From Microvelia longipes (lineage: Eukaryota; Arthropoda; Insecta; Hemiptera; Veliidae): DNA of 64,000 nt. A program made the translations under genes and the position numbers. The stretch spans positions 27,807,414-27,871,413 of the forward strand of contig JACMZG010000008.1 in assembly GCA_018340805.1 (NCBI GenBank), in the 5' to 3' direction. Below, piece after piece: positions 35,591 to 45,582 of the stretch. Every line of letters starts with the position of its first letter. Position 1 is the first letter of the stretch. The notes under the pieces are model-generated. The model saw only the letters and a program-made list of their open reading frames with translations. It did no database searches and was not told where the DNA came from.

Positions 35591-37485
35591 ATTTTTCATT
35601 CCTATAAACGTGAATATTTGTTTGTCACGTTGATATTATTTTTTTATTTAGACATCATGGGATAGTTTTTAATTCGAATTGAAACATATTTTGGGGGATG
35701 GTTCTACTTTTATTCCTTCAAATGAGCCAAGTAAGGGTGAACCGACGCTATGTTTTTCGTCCTTAATGTAATCGGAGACTTAAAAGAATCTAAAGGGGCT
35801 ACACAATTTTTTCAAAAGTTCAAAATCATGCTTAAACTCCAGTTTTGTTATTTTTAAAAGAAATCTATTCTGAAGGAATTCATTCTAAATGTTTAAATGT
35901 ACGTTTAAACCTATTCTAGGCGTTTAAACGTGGAGCAATTTTGGTAAAATTTTGATCAAAACTATAGCTGCAGTATGGGAAATAATATTTATTTTTGAGC
36001 AATAAAAATATAGAGCTGGGTAGCGTCATAAGGTCAATAGATGAATATTATGAAGTAAAAACTTGATAAGATAATAAACTTGATGATCCAAGGTCATTGT
36101 AAAATAAACACCCATCTTATTTGAAAATAAAAACTTGGCATTTATTTTTTAGGTGTTTATATAGGAAAAATAATGTGTTCGCACCAAAATCATATCCACC
36201 CCGTATTTTATTTTTTTTAAATTCCTTTATCCATATTTCTTTATAATATCTCTAGCACTTATTTCCAACAGTAGCTTATTTATATGTTTACTTGTTATAG
36301 CGTAGAGTTTATATTAAATATTATGAGAAATATAATCTAAGATAGCCTGGTATCATTCCTATCCACCATTACTTATCAATTAGATATGCTAATATTAGAT
36401 ACCATATCAAAATCTATTTTCCATATTCGTATTTACAAACCAGTGTGATGTGATCCAGTGTATACTGTGTTATTACGGTGCTATAAATTATTTTAATAAT
36501 TTAAACTAAAATATAGTTAAAATGTAATCAATAAATGTTATTCTATCTGTGAAATATTGTATACAATGATTTTTGCCTTAATCTAATTGTTTAGTACATT
36601 TGTAAAAAGTTATAGCAACGTTTTCTCATTCAATGTGGATAAGGAGGAAAAAGTTTAAATCAAAACAATTTAGTATTGGAGGAACCAAGCTGCGCGCTCG
36701 ACTAGGACGAAACTGAAAAATAAATTAATCGCATGAGTCAGTTTCATTAATTTCAGGTACGATTTGAAAAAGATTATTTTTTAAATTAGAATATGTTTCC
36801 ATAAATAAGCATTCAATTAATAGACATAATTGCTAACCATGCCAATGCACAAATTGACAATTCGACGATGACAAATAATTCGTAGAATTAGTTGCTTTTC
36901 TAATTAGTTCAAAAATCCGGTCATCAGAGTTCTTAATGACCATTATAAAATTATTCGAAAGGAGATCTTAACAAACTTACATGGTAAAATTTTAATGATT
37001 TTAAAGGGTTTTTATGGTGAAATAAAAAAACTATAAAAACATTAAACTTTTTTAAAAGCAAAATTTAGAACTCAAATTGGTGTCGAAAGTTCTCGGAAGT
37101 TCCCTTGTTAAATTTAAAATATAACATTATTTAATATTTTTATGATCCCTTGAAATTAGTTAAGTACTTACAATATAATGTCCCGTGTTAGGAGGAAGTC
37201 TTCAGAAGACATCACACAGTCAAGACGATTTTACTATATTTTTCAAACAACGGTTTATTGTTGTTTGATTTGTTGTTGAAAAGACAAACACCATTATGTT
37301 TGTCTTTTCTTTATGGCTTAAACCTAGGTATTTCTATCTCGCCTAGACCTAATCCCAATAATTATTATAATGTCATATAATGTTACTAACCATATTGTTT
37401 AACCAACGGTGACCTCTGTCTTTGTTATAATTATTAGTTATAACTAGAGACTATTATTTATAATTATTTTAATAGTCAAGACGTA
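35591..37485. other. Region upstream of the receptor gene
   Basis: About 1.9 kb without R1, SINE or TIR elements, unusually repeat-poor for this window. A hairpin GAAAAGACAAACA/TGTTTGTCTTTTC lies near 37277-37308. Any upstream exon and the promoter of the GPCR gene should lie here or farther out; none is identifiable by eye. Confidence 0.4.
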
Positions 37486-37495
37486 TTTTTTTTAG
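37486..37495 (+). promoter_or_regulatory. Strong 3' splice-site candidate before the GPCR ATG
   Basis: A T-rich tract ending TTTTTTTTAG stops one base before the ATG at 37497. It would make the receptor ORF a terminal exon with an intron in the 5' UTR. An in-frame TAG at 37473-37475 excludes long upstream extension without splicing. Confidence 0.5.
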
Positions 37496-37496
37496 A

Positions 37497-38528
37497 ATGG
37501 AGGAGATATCAGACGAGAACGTAAATCTTATAGATCTGACAGATTTAGAAGCTTACGGAAGAGATGTTTCAGATGAAATTGAAGAACTCGAACTCCATCC
37601 TTTCACAATTCAAGTCATAGTCAGATCCATTTTATTATTTATAGGATTAATTTTAAATTTTATTGTTATTATAATATTCATAAGACATAGAAGTATGAGA
37701 AGATTATTAAATATTTACATAGCAAGTTTATCTCTAACAGATATAACTTTGATTTTAATTATGATACCAGAATCAATAGCATTTATGACTCATAACTGGT
37801 ACCTCGGGGAGTTCATGTGCAAGTTCATGACGTCATCCCACGTAACTTTAGAAGCAGTGTCGTCTTTGACATTTATACCAATAAGTATAGAAATATTTAG
37901 AAATGTTAAAAGCAATCGGAGATTAATACCTATGATTGTTATTAATATCATTTGGTTAATAGCGAGTGTATTTTCAATACCAAGTTTCAACCATTCTTAT
38001 TTACATGTTAGTAATATAACTCTAAGAGCATTAACTCATCAAGTCTCGTACTGCATCTTATACGATGATTCTAAAAATATATTACTGATCGTTACAGAAA
38101 TAATGGTTGATTATGTACTTCCTGTATTATTCATGATTTTACTATTTACTCTGCTTCAGTGTCATTGTTGTATATTCACACCGGAACAAAAGAAAAAAGA
38201 GTCATCGTGTCTTTTATTAGTTTTAATCTTATTTTTTACTTTATGCAAATTGCCAAATTTAATATTTACAACAACATTTAGATTTTATCCTAATTATTGG
38301 GATAACAGGTGGGTACAAATATTACACGGGGACGTGTCAGAATTTGGTTTGAGAACGATCTATCTGTGTTTGAAACCAATTATTTATTGGTTATTCAGTA
38401 ATTCTTATAAAATTCATATGAGTAGATATCTGTTGTGCTGCTGTGTGTCGCCTGGACGAGGTTATCAGCGCGAGAACTCCGCGTCAAGCGACGAGGCTAT
38501 AGAGTTATCCATGAATCACATCTCGTAA
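37497..38528 (+). CDS. Rhodopsin-like (class A) peptide-type GPCR, atypical
   Basis: A 343-residue, single-exon receptor for the plasma membrane. Acidic N-terminus (1-33, no signal peptide); helices at about 37-62, 72-93, 108-136, 142-162, 194-220, 235-258 and 281-301. Landmarks seen: N54 (1.50), D82 (2.50, LSLTD), C108 and C186 (ECL2 disulphide), W153 (4.50), P209 (5.50), P253 (6.50), P294 and Y297 (7.50, 7.53), glycosylation sites N165 and N173, and C314-C316 after helix 8 for palmitoylation. Activation motifs are altered: DRY reads EIF (132-134), CWxP reads CKLP (250-253), NPxxY reads KPIIY. ICL2 is very short. NWYLGEFMCK and the TM3 pattern resemble neuropeptide receptors of the ETH/CCHamide/ghrelin-like group, but ligand and orthology are unassigned. 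No stops or frameshifts interrupt 343 codons, so it is probably functional, though a recent retrocopy is possible. Confidence 0.9.
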   Translation: MEEISDENVNLIDLTDLEAYGRDVSDEIEELELHPFTIQVIVRSILLFIGLILNFIVIIIFIRHRSMRRLLNIYIASLSLTDITLILIMIPESIAFMTHNWYLGEFMCKFMTSSHVTLEAVSSLTFIPISIEIFRNVKSNRRLIPMIVINIIWLIASVFSIPSFNHSYLHVSNITLRALTHQVSYCILYDDSKNILLIVTEIMVDYVLPVLFMILLFTLLQCHCCIFTPEQKKKESSCLLLVLILFFTLCKLPNLIFTTTFRFYPNYWDNRWVQILHGDVSEFGLRTIYLCLKPIIYWLFSNSYKIHMSRYLLCCCVSPGRGYQRENSASSDEAIELSMNHIS

Positions 38529-38695
38529 ATTTTGTAAATCTTTTGTAATCAATTTTGTAATAGATATTTGTAAATTTTGTTTAATTTTTAATTGCTAATG
38601 TGAGAAAAACCACACGTATAGAAAGTCTGTTAGTCTGTGTCTATTTTGTTTGCCCATTTGTGTGTAGTCATTACAGGTTTAAATTATATAATTCA

Positions 38696-38701
38696 AATAA
38701 A
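38696..38701 (+). promoter_or_regulatory. Polyadenylation signal AATAAA for the GPCR gene
   Basis: Canonical AATAAA about 168 bp after the stop codon. No poly(A) run follows in the genome, so this looks like a normal gene end and gives no support for a processed copy. Confidence 0.55.
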
Positions 38702-38789
38702 GGAGCATTATAAAATTTAAATTTACGTGAATTTATTGGATCATTTATTTTGTTCCCATGTATACTTATTTACCATAAGGTCTATAGTC

Positions 38790-39607
38790 CACCAAAATAT
38801 TTTTACTTTCCTCTCCATTTAGGTTTATAGGAAACGTATTGTATTTGCACTACTGGGATGTCAACAAATTATTCATTTCAAAAGTTTTTAAGACCTCCTA
38901 AATGGTTTTTACCTTTTTACCAACTTTATAGTGTGTTTGCGTGTAATCATCAACAGGTGTGTTAATGTTAGAGAGTTGAAACCTTAGAATAATACTATAT
39001 ATAGAAGGAGCACAGGACCGTAAACACAATGTAATTCCACTGATAACACGAAAGCCGGTTGACTGGTGCACTTAAGTAATGCTGCCAACCTGACAACAAA
39101 ACATTATTTTAAAAATGTCATAAATATCTTTTCATGAAGAAAGATATAAAGAACAAATATAATAAATTAAAACACCTGCTGAGTATTTAATCAAACCGGT
39201 CTTAGATGGCAAAAGGGTGGCGGAATACAAAAAATTTACATTTAGTTGACGAGGACTTTAATATAATTTTAATAAATAAGTTAGACTACAATTTAAAATG
39301 CTTTAAATATTGTAATGCACCCATATTTATATTAGTATTTTATGAAATCAATCATTAATTAATAATAGAACATAATAATTCAAGAACCGGAAGTATTACC
39401 AACTTTTTTTAGAAAATTGTATATTGTTAGGGTGGCAGCATTAATTAAGTGCACCAGTGAACCGCCTTTCGTGTTATCAGTAGTGCTCCTTCTATATATA
39501 GTATTATTCTAAGGTTGAAACTATGCTAGCAAGTTTGTAGAGGTGAGTATAAACATAGCAAATCCAATAAGATGAAAAAAGGTTTTTAAGTACACCGTAC
39601 CCATTTT
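38790..39607 (-). repeat. R1 copy split by an R5 insertion
   Basis: Minus-strand R1 3' part at about 38800-38982 (ACTTTCCTCTCCATTTAGGT, CCACTCCT-type segment, GAGAGTTGAAAC) resumes at 39514 and is truncated to a head remnant near 39545-39607 (AAATCCAATAAGATGAAAAA, GTACACCGTACCC). Confidence 0.7.
38975..39521. mobile_element. R5 TIR element (531 bp) with 8-bp target duplication
   Basis: GTTGAAAC flanks the element at 38975-38982 and 39514-39521. The termini are CTTAGAATAATAC...GTATTATTCTAAG; inverted similarity continues ~110 bp inward (ATATATAGAAGGAGCAC, CTGATAACACGAAAG, CTGGTGCACTTAA, AATGCTGCCA), with about 25 bp present on the left only. No transposase. The 8-bp duplication fits hAT, P or Merlin groups. 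The second copy is at 46216-46830, and both sit inside R1. Confidence 0.85.
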
Positions 39608-39677
39608 ATCCTTTATGTATATTTTTTTTAAATTCTAATGACTTCTTAGTAGGTAACTAGAAGCATGCATAAATTAT

Positions 39678-39678
<1 letters not shown>

Positions 39679-39724
<46 letters not shown>

Positions 39725-39748
39725 ATATATATATATATATATAATATA
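39679..39748. repeat. (TA)n microsatellite
   Basis: Interrupted TA tract followed at once by ATCAGGGTGGAACACTTC, which resembles a transposon terminus. Confidence 0.9.
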
Positions 39749-40603
39749 TCAGGGTGGAACACTTCAGATGCGCCCAAATTTAAACCTAATAGACCTAGAC
39801 GTTTACAAATGGTCTCTATCTCTGTTCAACCGACCCCCCCTTAAGTTATGGTCCCAAATTTTCCAAAACAGTTTAGGCAATAATTACCCGAATGTGGTGA
39901 TTTAGTAACCACTTTTCGTTATTTATTGGTAACGTTGGCAAGTCAAATTGAAGCATACCATGAAATAGATTATTTTAGAAACAATATTACATTATAAGTA
40001 TTTAAAACCAATATCAAAACATTCCGGTAATTTTTTATTGAGCTTTTGTTCGACACATTGATTGTCAACTTATCTTTGAAACCACCTAATGCACTAATGT
40101 TAGTGCGTGGTGAAATAAAACGGTAGCCGGACAAAACGTCTCCGGATAAAATATTCCTGATTAAAATATCGCCCGGATAAAATAAACCCTTTCTAGTAAT
40201 ATGTAGGAAGAGCTTTGTAGAATATAATTGTTTTTGTAAAGTAACATGGTATGTGAGAACCACCCGAAGCAAATATACTCTATATACAGAAGTGATAATA
40301 ATTGTATGACCATAATCCAGAGACCCTTAATTTCTTATTTTAATTAAAAAATAATAATGGAGGTTCAGATAAATTTTAGTTAGTCTGTCGGTTAAACAAA
40401 GTAAATATTTAAATTATTAGGAATTATTAAAATGGATAACTGTCCGGACATCAAAAAATCCTTTTCTTAATACGATTTATTTATAACAGATGACATAAAA
40501 TTGAAGAAGAAAAAGTTAAATATTAAAATCTTATAAGTAATCGTAATGGGTTAAATACAACCATTACGAATGTGCCAAGCTATTAAGGGTTAAATACAAG
40601 CAT
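39749..40603. other. Spacer with CCGGATAAAA mini-repeats
   Basis: Around 40125-40185, CCGGACAAAACGTC, CCGGATAAAATATT and CCCGGATAAAATAAA form a short irregular tandem. No gene seen; the minus-strand ORF crossing it has no domain. Confidence 0.4.
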
Positions 40604-40604
40604 A

Positions 40605-40635
<31 letters not shown>

Positions 40636-40662
40636 TAATAATATTATAATATATATATATAT

Positions 40663-40708
<46 letters not shown>

Positions 40709-41048
40709 TATATATTATTATAATATAATAATATAAACCTCCTTTTTGAATGCAATATTTATTTTTATTTTATAGTCTGTTAAATTTTCCATTTGATGTT
40801 TACTACTAATTTATACTTCAACTTATTTTTTTTATTAATTTTGGTTTTTTATTTAAGTTTGGCTCACGCCGTTAACTATAAATAAATAAATAAAAACAAA
40901 AAAATATATATATATATATAATATATATAATATATATATAATATATATTATATATATTTATATATATATATTATATATTTATATATATACATATATATAA
41001 TAATAATATATATTAATATATATATATATAATATAATACATATATATA
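40604..41048. repeat. Two interrupted (TA)n tracts
   Basis: Tracts at about 40604-40733 and 40903-41048, with non-repetitive AT-rich DNA between. Confidence 0.9.
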
Positions 41049-41943
41049 TGAAATTGGAAGGCCAAGCGGAATGGCCTCCTTCTCCTACTTCCCCCTTCCC
41101 CTTCGTCATCTGAACAACTATATAAGCGTAATTTTATGATGAAAATTTGCTAAAAGCTGGTTCAAAAATATTTACCTTTACTGCCAAAAAAGTTCTCGGA
41201 TGCATTTAGCAATACTCAATGCTATAAGATATCAATTGTTCTTCGTTGGTATTAAGTTAAAAACAATTCTAATAAAAATAAAAATTCCCATGAAACTTTG
41301 CTAAAATAGCCGTTTGATTTTAGCAAAGTTTCATCAGAGTTTAGTTAAACTGCTGAGTAAATTTAAACGCCATCTCGTAAGAGATAAAAGATGTAGTGTA
41401 AGATAAACTAAAGATAAGATAATGTGCAAGATAAACTTATAATAATAAAAATTGAATCCTACACTTTTAAAGTAAAAAGCTATGTATCTGTTTCTTAATG
41501 AAATCCTTGATTTAATTACCAATTTAATGAATGTAATTTATTATGGTATTAATTTGCAAATCCTTAAACTTGTTGCAATAAAAGAGCTTTAAGATTACCT
41601 ACTTAAACTAGTTTTAAGTAAGAACTTAAACAACATAAGAGTTTTATAATTACCTTTTCAGTTGACAAAAGGCATCTAAAGTTATATCCTTTCGTTATCA
41701 AGAAGGTTTGATCTCTAAAGAAATATATTTGTTAAACTGGAACAAACATAAAGACAAACTTCTTATAGAAGGACATAATATAACTCTTATCAGCTTAAGT
41801 GGCTGGGTCATATATTTATTTTATTAAGACTGCTCATTCTAAAGCTAAATTATTCGGGGTGATGCAGAGTTTGGCACTAATTTATATTCAATCTGGATAA
41901 TACATCTGTACGCCAAATAACTGTAGTTAAAGTAGCCAAATTC
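41049..41943. other. Spacer with an 18-bp-arm hairpin
   Basis: ATGAAACTTTGCTAAAAT at 41290 pairs with its complement ending 41333. No gene seen. Confidence 0.5.
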
Positions 41944-42100
41944 AGGGTGTATCAAAAGTCTCATCCCTCCTCTCTTCAATTTTGAACCGTTGGGCATTAA
42001 TACACCAAGGGTATTATTTGTGTCAAAGGAACTTCTTCTTGGTGATTAGGTTAACTTCAGGTGTGCCGTGTAACACCGGATTTTGCGAAATAATAGACAA
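41944..42100 (+). repeat. Possible DNA-transposon terminus
   Basis: CAGGGTGTATCAAAAGTCTC resembles terminal repeats of mariner or related elements. No partner end is visible before the R2 array, so the element cannot be delimited. Confidence 0.25.
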
Positions 42101-42106
42101 AATTCT

Positions 42107-42740
42107 GGCGCGGTGGGTCCGCATGTCGGGCGAAATTCTTTGGAGCGTGTTTCCGTGCTTTTACATTATATAAGTTACAACTACTAAAAATAATTCCGGC
42201 GCGGTGGTCCGCTGTCGGGCGAATTTCATTTAGAATGCGTGTTTCCGTGCTAAACAACCCATTTCTTGCTTATGCAAGAACCATGTCCATGCGTGGTTCC
42301 GGTTCATGCTTTAGAACCTAAGCAGTTACTCAATTGTCAAGCACTGCTCGTAACTCTTTTGTCTGTATTTTAATTCTGGCGCGGTGGTCCGCTGTCGTGC
42401 GAATTTCATTTAGAATGCGTGTTTCCGTGCTAAACAACCCATTTCTTGCTTATGCAAGAACCATGTCCATTGCGTGGTTCCGGTTCATGCTTTAGAACCT
42501 AAGCAGTTACTCAATTGTCAAGCACTGCTCGTAACTCATTTTGTCTGTATTTTAATTCTGGCGCGGTGGTCCGCATGTCGGGCGAATTTCCTTTGGATGC
42601 GAGCAGTCAAACCCAGAGTACCTGGGTTCAAATCCTGGAAGGGACGATAATTCTTTGTCGTTTTTTACCTAATATAAGTTTACAAACTACTAAATAAATA
42701 ATTCCGGCGCGGTGGTCCGCGTCGGCGAATTTCATTTAGA
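42107..42740 (+). repeat. R2 tandem array
   Basis: GGCGCGGTGGTCCGC or GGCGCGGTGGGTCCGC begins at 42107, 42198, 42378, 42560 and 42706 (spacings 91, 180, 182 and 146 bp). The 42198 and 42378 units are near-identical ~180-bp copies (GAATTTCATTTAGAATGCGT, GCTTATGCAAGAACCATGTC, GTCAAGCACTGCTCGTAACTC). The 42560 unit is a SINE. The array is GC-richer than its surroundings. Confidence 0.85.
42555..42700 (+). mobile_element. tRNA-derived SINE
   Basis: A-box-like TGGCGCGGTGG (42559-42569) and B box GGTTCAAATCC (42625-42635), followed by AAGGGACGATAATTC and a body shared with the 19.9-kb SINE. The A-box region is the same sequence that heads the R2 units, so R2 units may be SINE-derived. Transcription by RNA polymerase III is inferred. 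Confidence 0.75.
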
Positions 42741-43778
42741 ATGATAACAGTTCCTAGATATAACATAGTATTTTCACAATTATATTATACAGTTACTCTT
42801 ATAAGCAATTTATTTTTAATTATTAAGGTTACCAAAATAAAATAAAAGTGGAACATATAGAATCGAAAGCTTATTTTAAAACAATATAGTAGATATAGCA
42901 ATAAAATAAGTTAAGAGGTAAAATATTTATGGCAGTTATTACAAAAATTTAAATATATATCATTAAAAAAATGATAATCATTATAATTAAATAACTTGAA
43001 AACATAAGTAAATGGAGCAACTGAAACAAATATTAATTTAGTATTAAAAACTATTACATCAGTTTTATTTACTAGTAAAGCAATTATTAATTACAATTAG
43101 TTCGAGATAAAAAGCATTCTCCTTTTTAAATAAAATAAAAGGACTTTAGAAGCATTGGAAGGTCATAAATCTCCATACTATAAAGGTTTTTTAAATTTTT
43201 AATTAAATCAATAAAAACTCGATGTATAAAATTGTCATTATAAAGTAATTAACTGTTAATTAATTATTAAATCTAATACATTTGTCTAATTAGTTCAAAT
43301 ATCGCTTTTAAAGCAAATAAAATGTTAAAACATGAACTTAAAATGTGATGTGGAATAATTATTCTACGGTATATTTACATCAATAAAATAGTATATTTGA
43401 GAACAATCACAGTTTCTGTTTGCGTTTTCCTCGGTACTTTTTCTTAAAATTTTGGTTTCGTTTCGCTCGCCCTTAAATTCTTATGATTACCCAAAGCTGA
43501 AAGAGGTATTACTTCAGTTTTGCTACGCTCGACCTCAGAATTATAAGGTAAATTGCTTTAGAAAAATAAAACAGCAGAATCAATCAAATAATATGAGAAA
43601 TCTCCATTCAATCAAATAATATGGGAAATGTTCTTGAATACATTAAAAACCACAGATAGCCTTGTTTTTTACGAGGGGAAAATGGCAAATTAAAAGCTTG
43701 TATATCCATTTTTGATGGTTATTTTTAAATGGTCCTTTTCCAATTTAGTGGCCACCTCAGTTACTCTTAAGAGTCCCT
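42741..43778. other. AT-rich stretch with a degenerate R1-like head
   Basis: Near 43430-43535 CTCGGTACTTTTTCTT, TTTCGTTTCGCTCGCCC and GCTACGCTCGACCTCAG suggest an old R1 head. CAATCAAATAATATG.GAAAT is repeated twice near 43575-43635. Confidence 0.4.
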
Positions 43779-44048
43779 GTGAGATGGAGACAATTGGCGA
43801 TGCACATAAAAAGAAACACAAATGCATGCAAGCCTTCCAATCCTAACTTCCACGCTCCGCGACCTAGAAGGAATCTTTGCTATCTTTGGATGTCGTATGA
43901 AGAAAAACAGTTGCAAGTTTTAAGTCATTTAAGTCGTAAAGCGGTCAAAGTTAGAAAATTCATAACTCAATACATTTTCAAGATGGCAACCTATATCAAA
44001 TCGAAGGGGGCCGAATTACCGCTTATTGATGTACACATCTATAAGTGA
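43779..44048 (+). CDS. 89-codon ORF, unidentified
   Basis: Basic peptide with a plausible amino-acid mix in its second half (SYEEKQLQVLSHLSRKAVKV, FITQYIFKMATYIKSKGAEL). No domain recognised, and no splice sites or poly(A) signal are obvious. It could be an exon, a transposon remnant or chance. The DNA after the stop leads into R1-like sequence (from about 44150). Confidence 0.15.
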   Translation: MRWRQLAMHIKRNTNACKPSNPNFHAPRPRRNLCYLWMSYEEKQLQVLSHLSRKAVKVRKFITQYIFKMATYIKSKGAELPLIDVHIYK

Positions 44049-44139
44049 TACACTTGTCGAACGCCAAATTGCAACTGAAACATTCGATTTTTAATTTTTT
44101 TATTACCCAGCAATATATTTCAATATGGTCTAACAAATC

Positions 44140-44330
44140 CTTTAACAATTTCATTTTCAGGGACTTTGTGCCTGGTATCAACTTTCTAGCCTAAACGGAA
44201 CACAGCCGGAGTTCTGCGTTACACTGACACACACACTGACAGATGTCGTAAAAGTGCCTAAAACGGACAATTATTATGAAACATCGGTTCGAATTCTAAG
44301 GATGTGCACAGTACTTTTTATTTTTTCTTT
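44140..44330 (+). repeat. Diverged R1-like tail
   Basis: 'cacacacactgacagatgtcgtaaaagtgcctaaaacggacaatt' keeps the R1 order of CA tract, CAGA and CCTAAAACGGA, followed by an unusual CATCGGTTCGAATTC. No terminal stem-loop. Confidence 0.4.
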
Positions 44331-44639
44331 AGCTTCTAGCCTTAGCTAAAATCTTGCTCTTGTACAGTAAAACTTTGATAGGACTCTAGATGTCTAAAAA
44401 ACTATACAGTAAAACATTTTTTTAACTTTTATAAATACAGTTGCCAATTACGATTTGTTATGGGTGATTTCAAAAATCTATTGCAATTCCCAAAGTTTTT
44501 GACATTTTGACAAAGAAACATTGGAACAGGAATCTAGTTACAATATTAAAAGATTGGTTAATGGGAAAGGTGAAAGATTGGTAAATATTTAAGAGAGACA
44601 AAAATGAATTCATATCAACAAGTATTTAAAAAAAAAACG

Positions 44640-44765
44640 AGAGGCCCTTTTCTTTGCCGCTACGCGGCGCCGGCGATGGAGGCCGCTTGGCGTCCACATG
44701 GTTTTTGTACTATACCAGGTCGTCATATTACTGGTTTATATAAGTAGCATACTGCCACATATAAG
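44640..44765 (+). repeat. R6 repeat (copy also at 4.5 kb)
   Basis: Shares GGTCGTCATATTACTG, TTTATATAAGTAGCATACTG and a GC-rich head (GCCGCTACGCGGCGCCGGC) with 4475-4615. Confidence 0.6.
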
Positions 44766-44960
44766 CAAATGTTCACATGTATTAGAGTCAAAAAACGTGA
44801 TTTGTTTGCATTATGTCGATCAATGACATAATGTTTTGTTTGACATAAATATGTCAAATGTTTGAACGCTTTCTCAGATCGAAATGAAACATGACACAAA
44901 AATAAACTCAGGCTTGATCAAGAGAATCTAGCTTTTGATCAAGAGGTTTTATAAAAAGTT

Positions 44961-45175
44961 TGGAATGCTTTATTCGATTAATACATTTCACCTATCATTG
45001 TAGGCATATTCAGAATCTATATACAAACTACATTAATACACTATTAAAATAAATAAAATATATTTGTTTTTTTACTATAAAATATATTTTATTTATTTTA
45101 ATAGAGTATTAATGTAGATTCTGAATATGCCTACAATGATAGGTGAAATATATTAATCGAATAAATCATTCCAAA
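44961..45175. repeat. Long inverted repeat, ~100-bp arms
   Basis: Arms 44961-45064 and 45078-45175 match closely (TTATTCGATTAATA, TTTCACCTATCATTGTAGGC, ATATTCAGAATCTA, ACATTAATAC, CTATTAAAATAAATAAAATA); the left arm has a ~10-bp insertion. The centre is T-rich. It has the same snap-back form as the hammerhead elements but no CUGAUGA/GAAA core. Confidence 0.85.
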
Positions 45176-45436
45176 AGATGATATTGGCATCAAATTTCTC
45201 AAGAATGAATGCTGTCTTTAAAACAATGAACAAAAGCCGGAACCAAGTTTCATTTAGATCCAAAAAAAAGCGTTCGAATGTTATCGTGTTCCACAGAAAC
45301 GCATAGGACAAAAAAATCTTGTACATACATAGATACATACATAAGTGATAATGGTCCTAACCAAGTTAGGACCATTTTTTTATCCATATGTTTAAGGATT
45401 TTGAAGTTGCATCTGTTATTTTTAATTTTTACACAC

Positions 45437-45438
<2 letters not shown>

Positions 45439-45507
<69 letters not shown>

Positions 45508-45540
45508 GTGTGTGTGTGTGTGTGTTTGTATGTTTGTAAC
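45439..45540. repeat. (TA)n-(TG)n microsatellite
   Basis: About 63 bp of TA then about 20 bp of TG. It produces overlapping artefactual ORFs on both strands. Confidence 0.95.
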
Positions 45541-45582
45541 GAGGTAACAGTATGTCACTTTTACAGAAGAACAAAGGTATAT

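Noticed and set aside
37790..37990. 66-codon ORF antisense to the receptor
   Set aside because: Shadow of the GPCR coding frame.
42107..42740. CRISPR-like array
   Set aside because: Unit spacings are irregular (91-182 bp), the spacers are themselves repeats, and the genome is eukaryotic.
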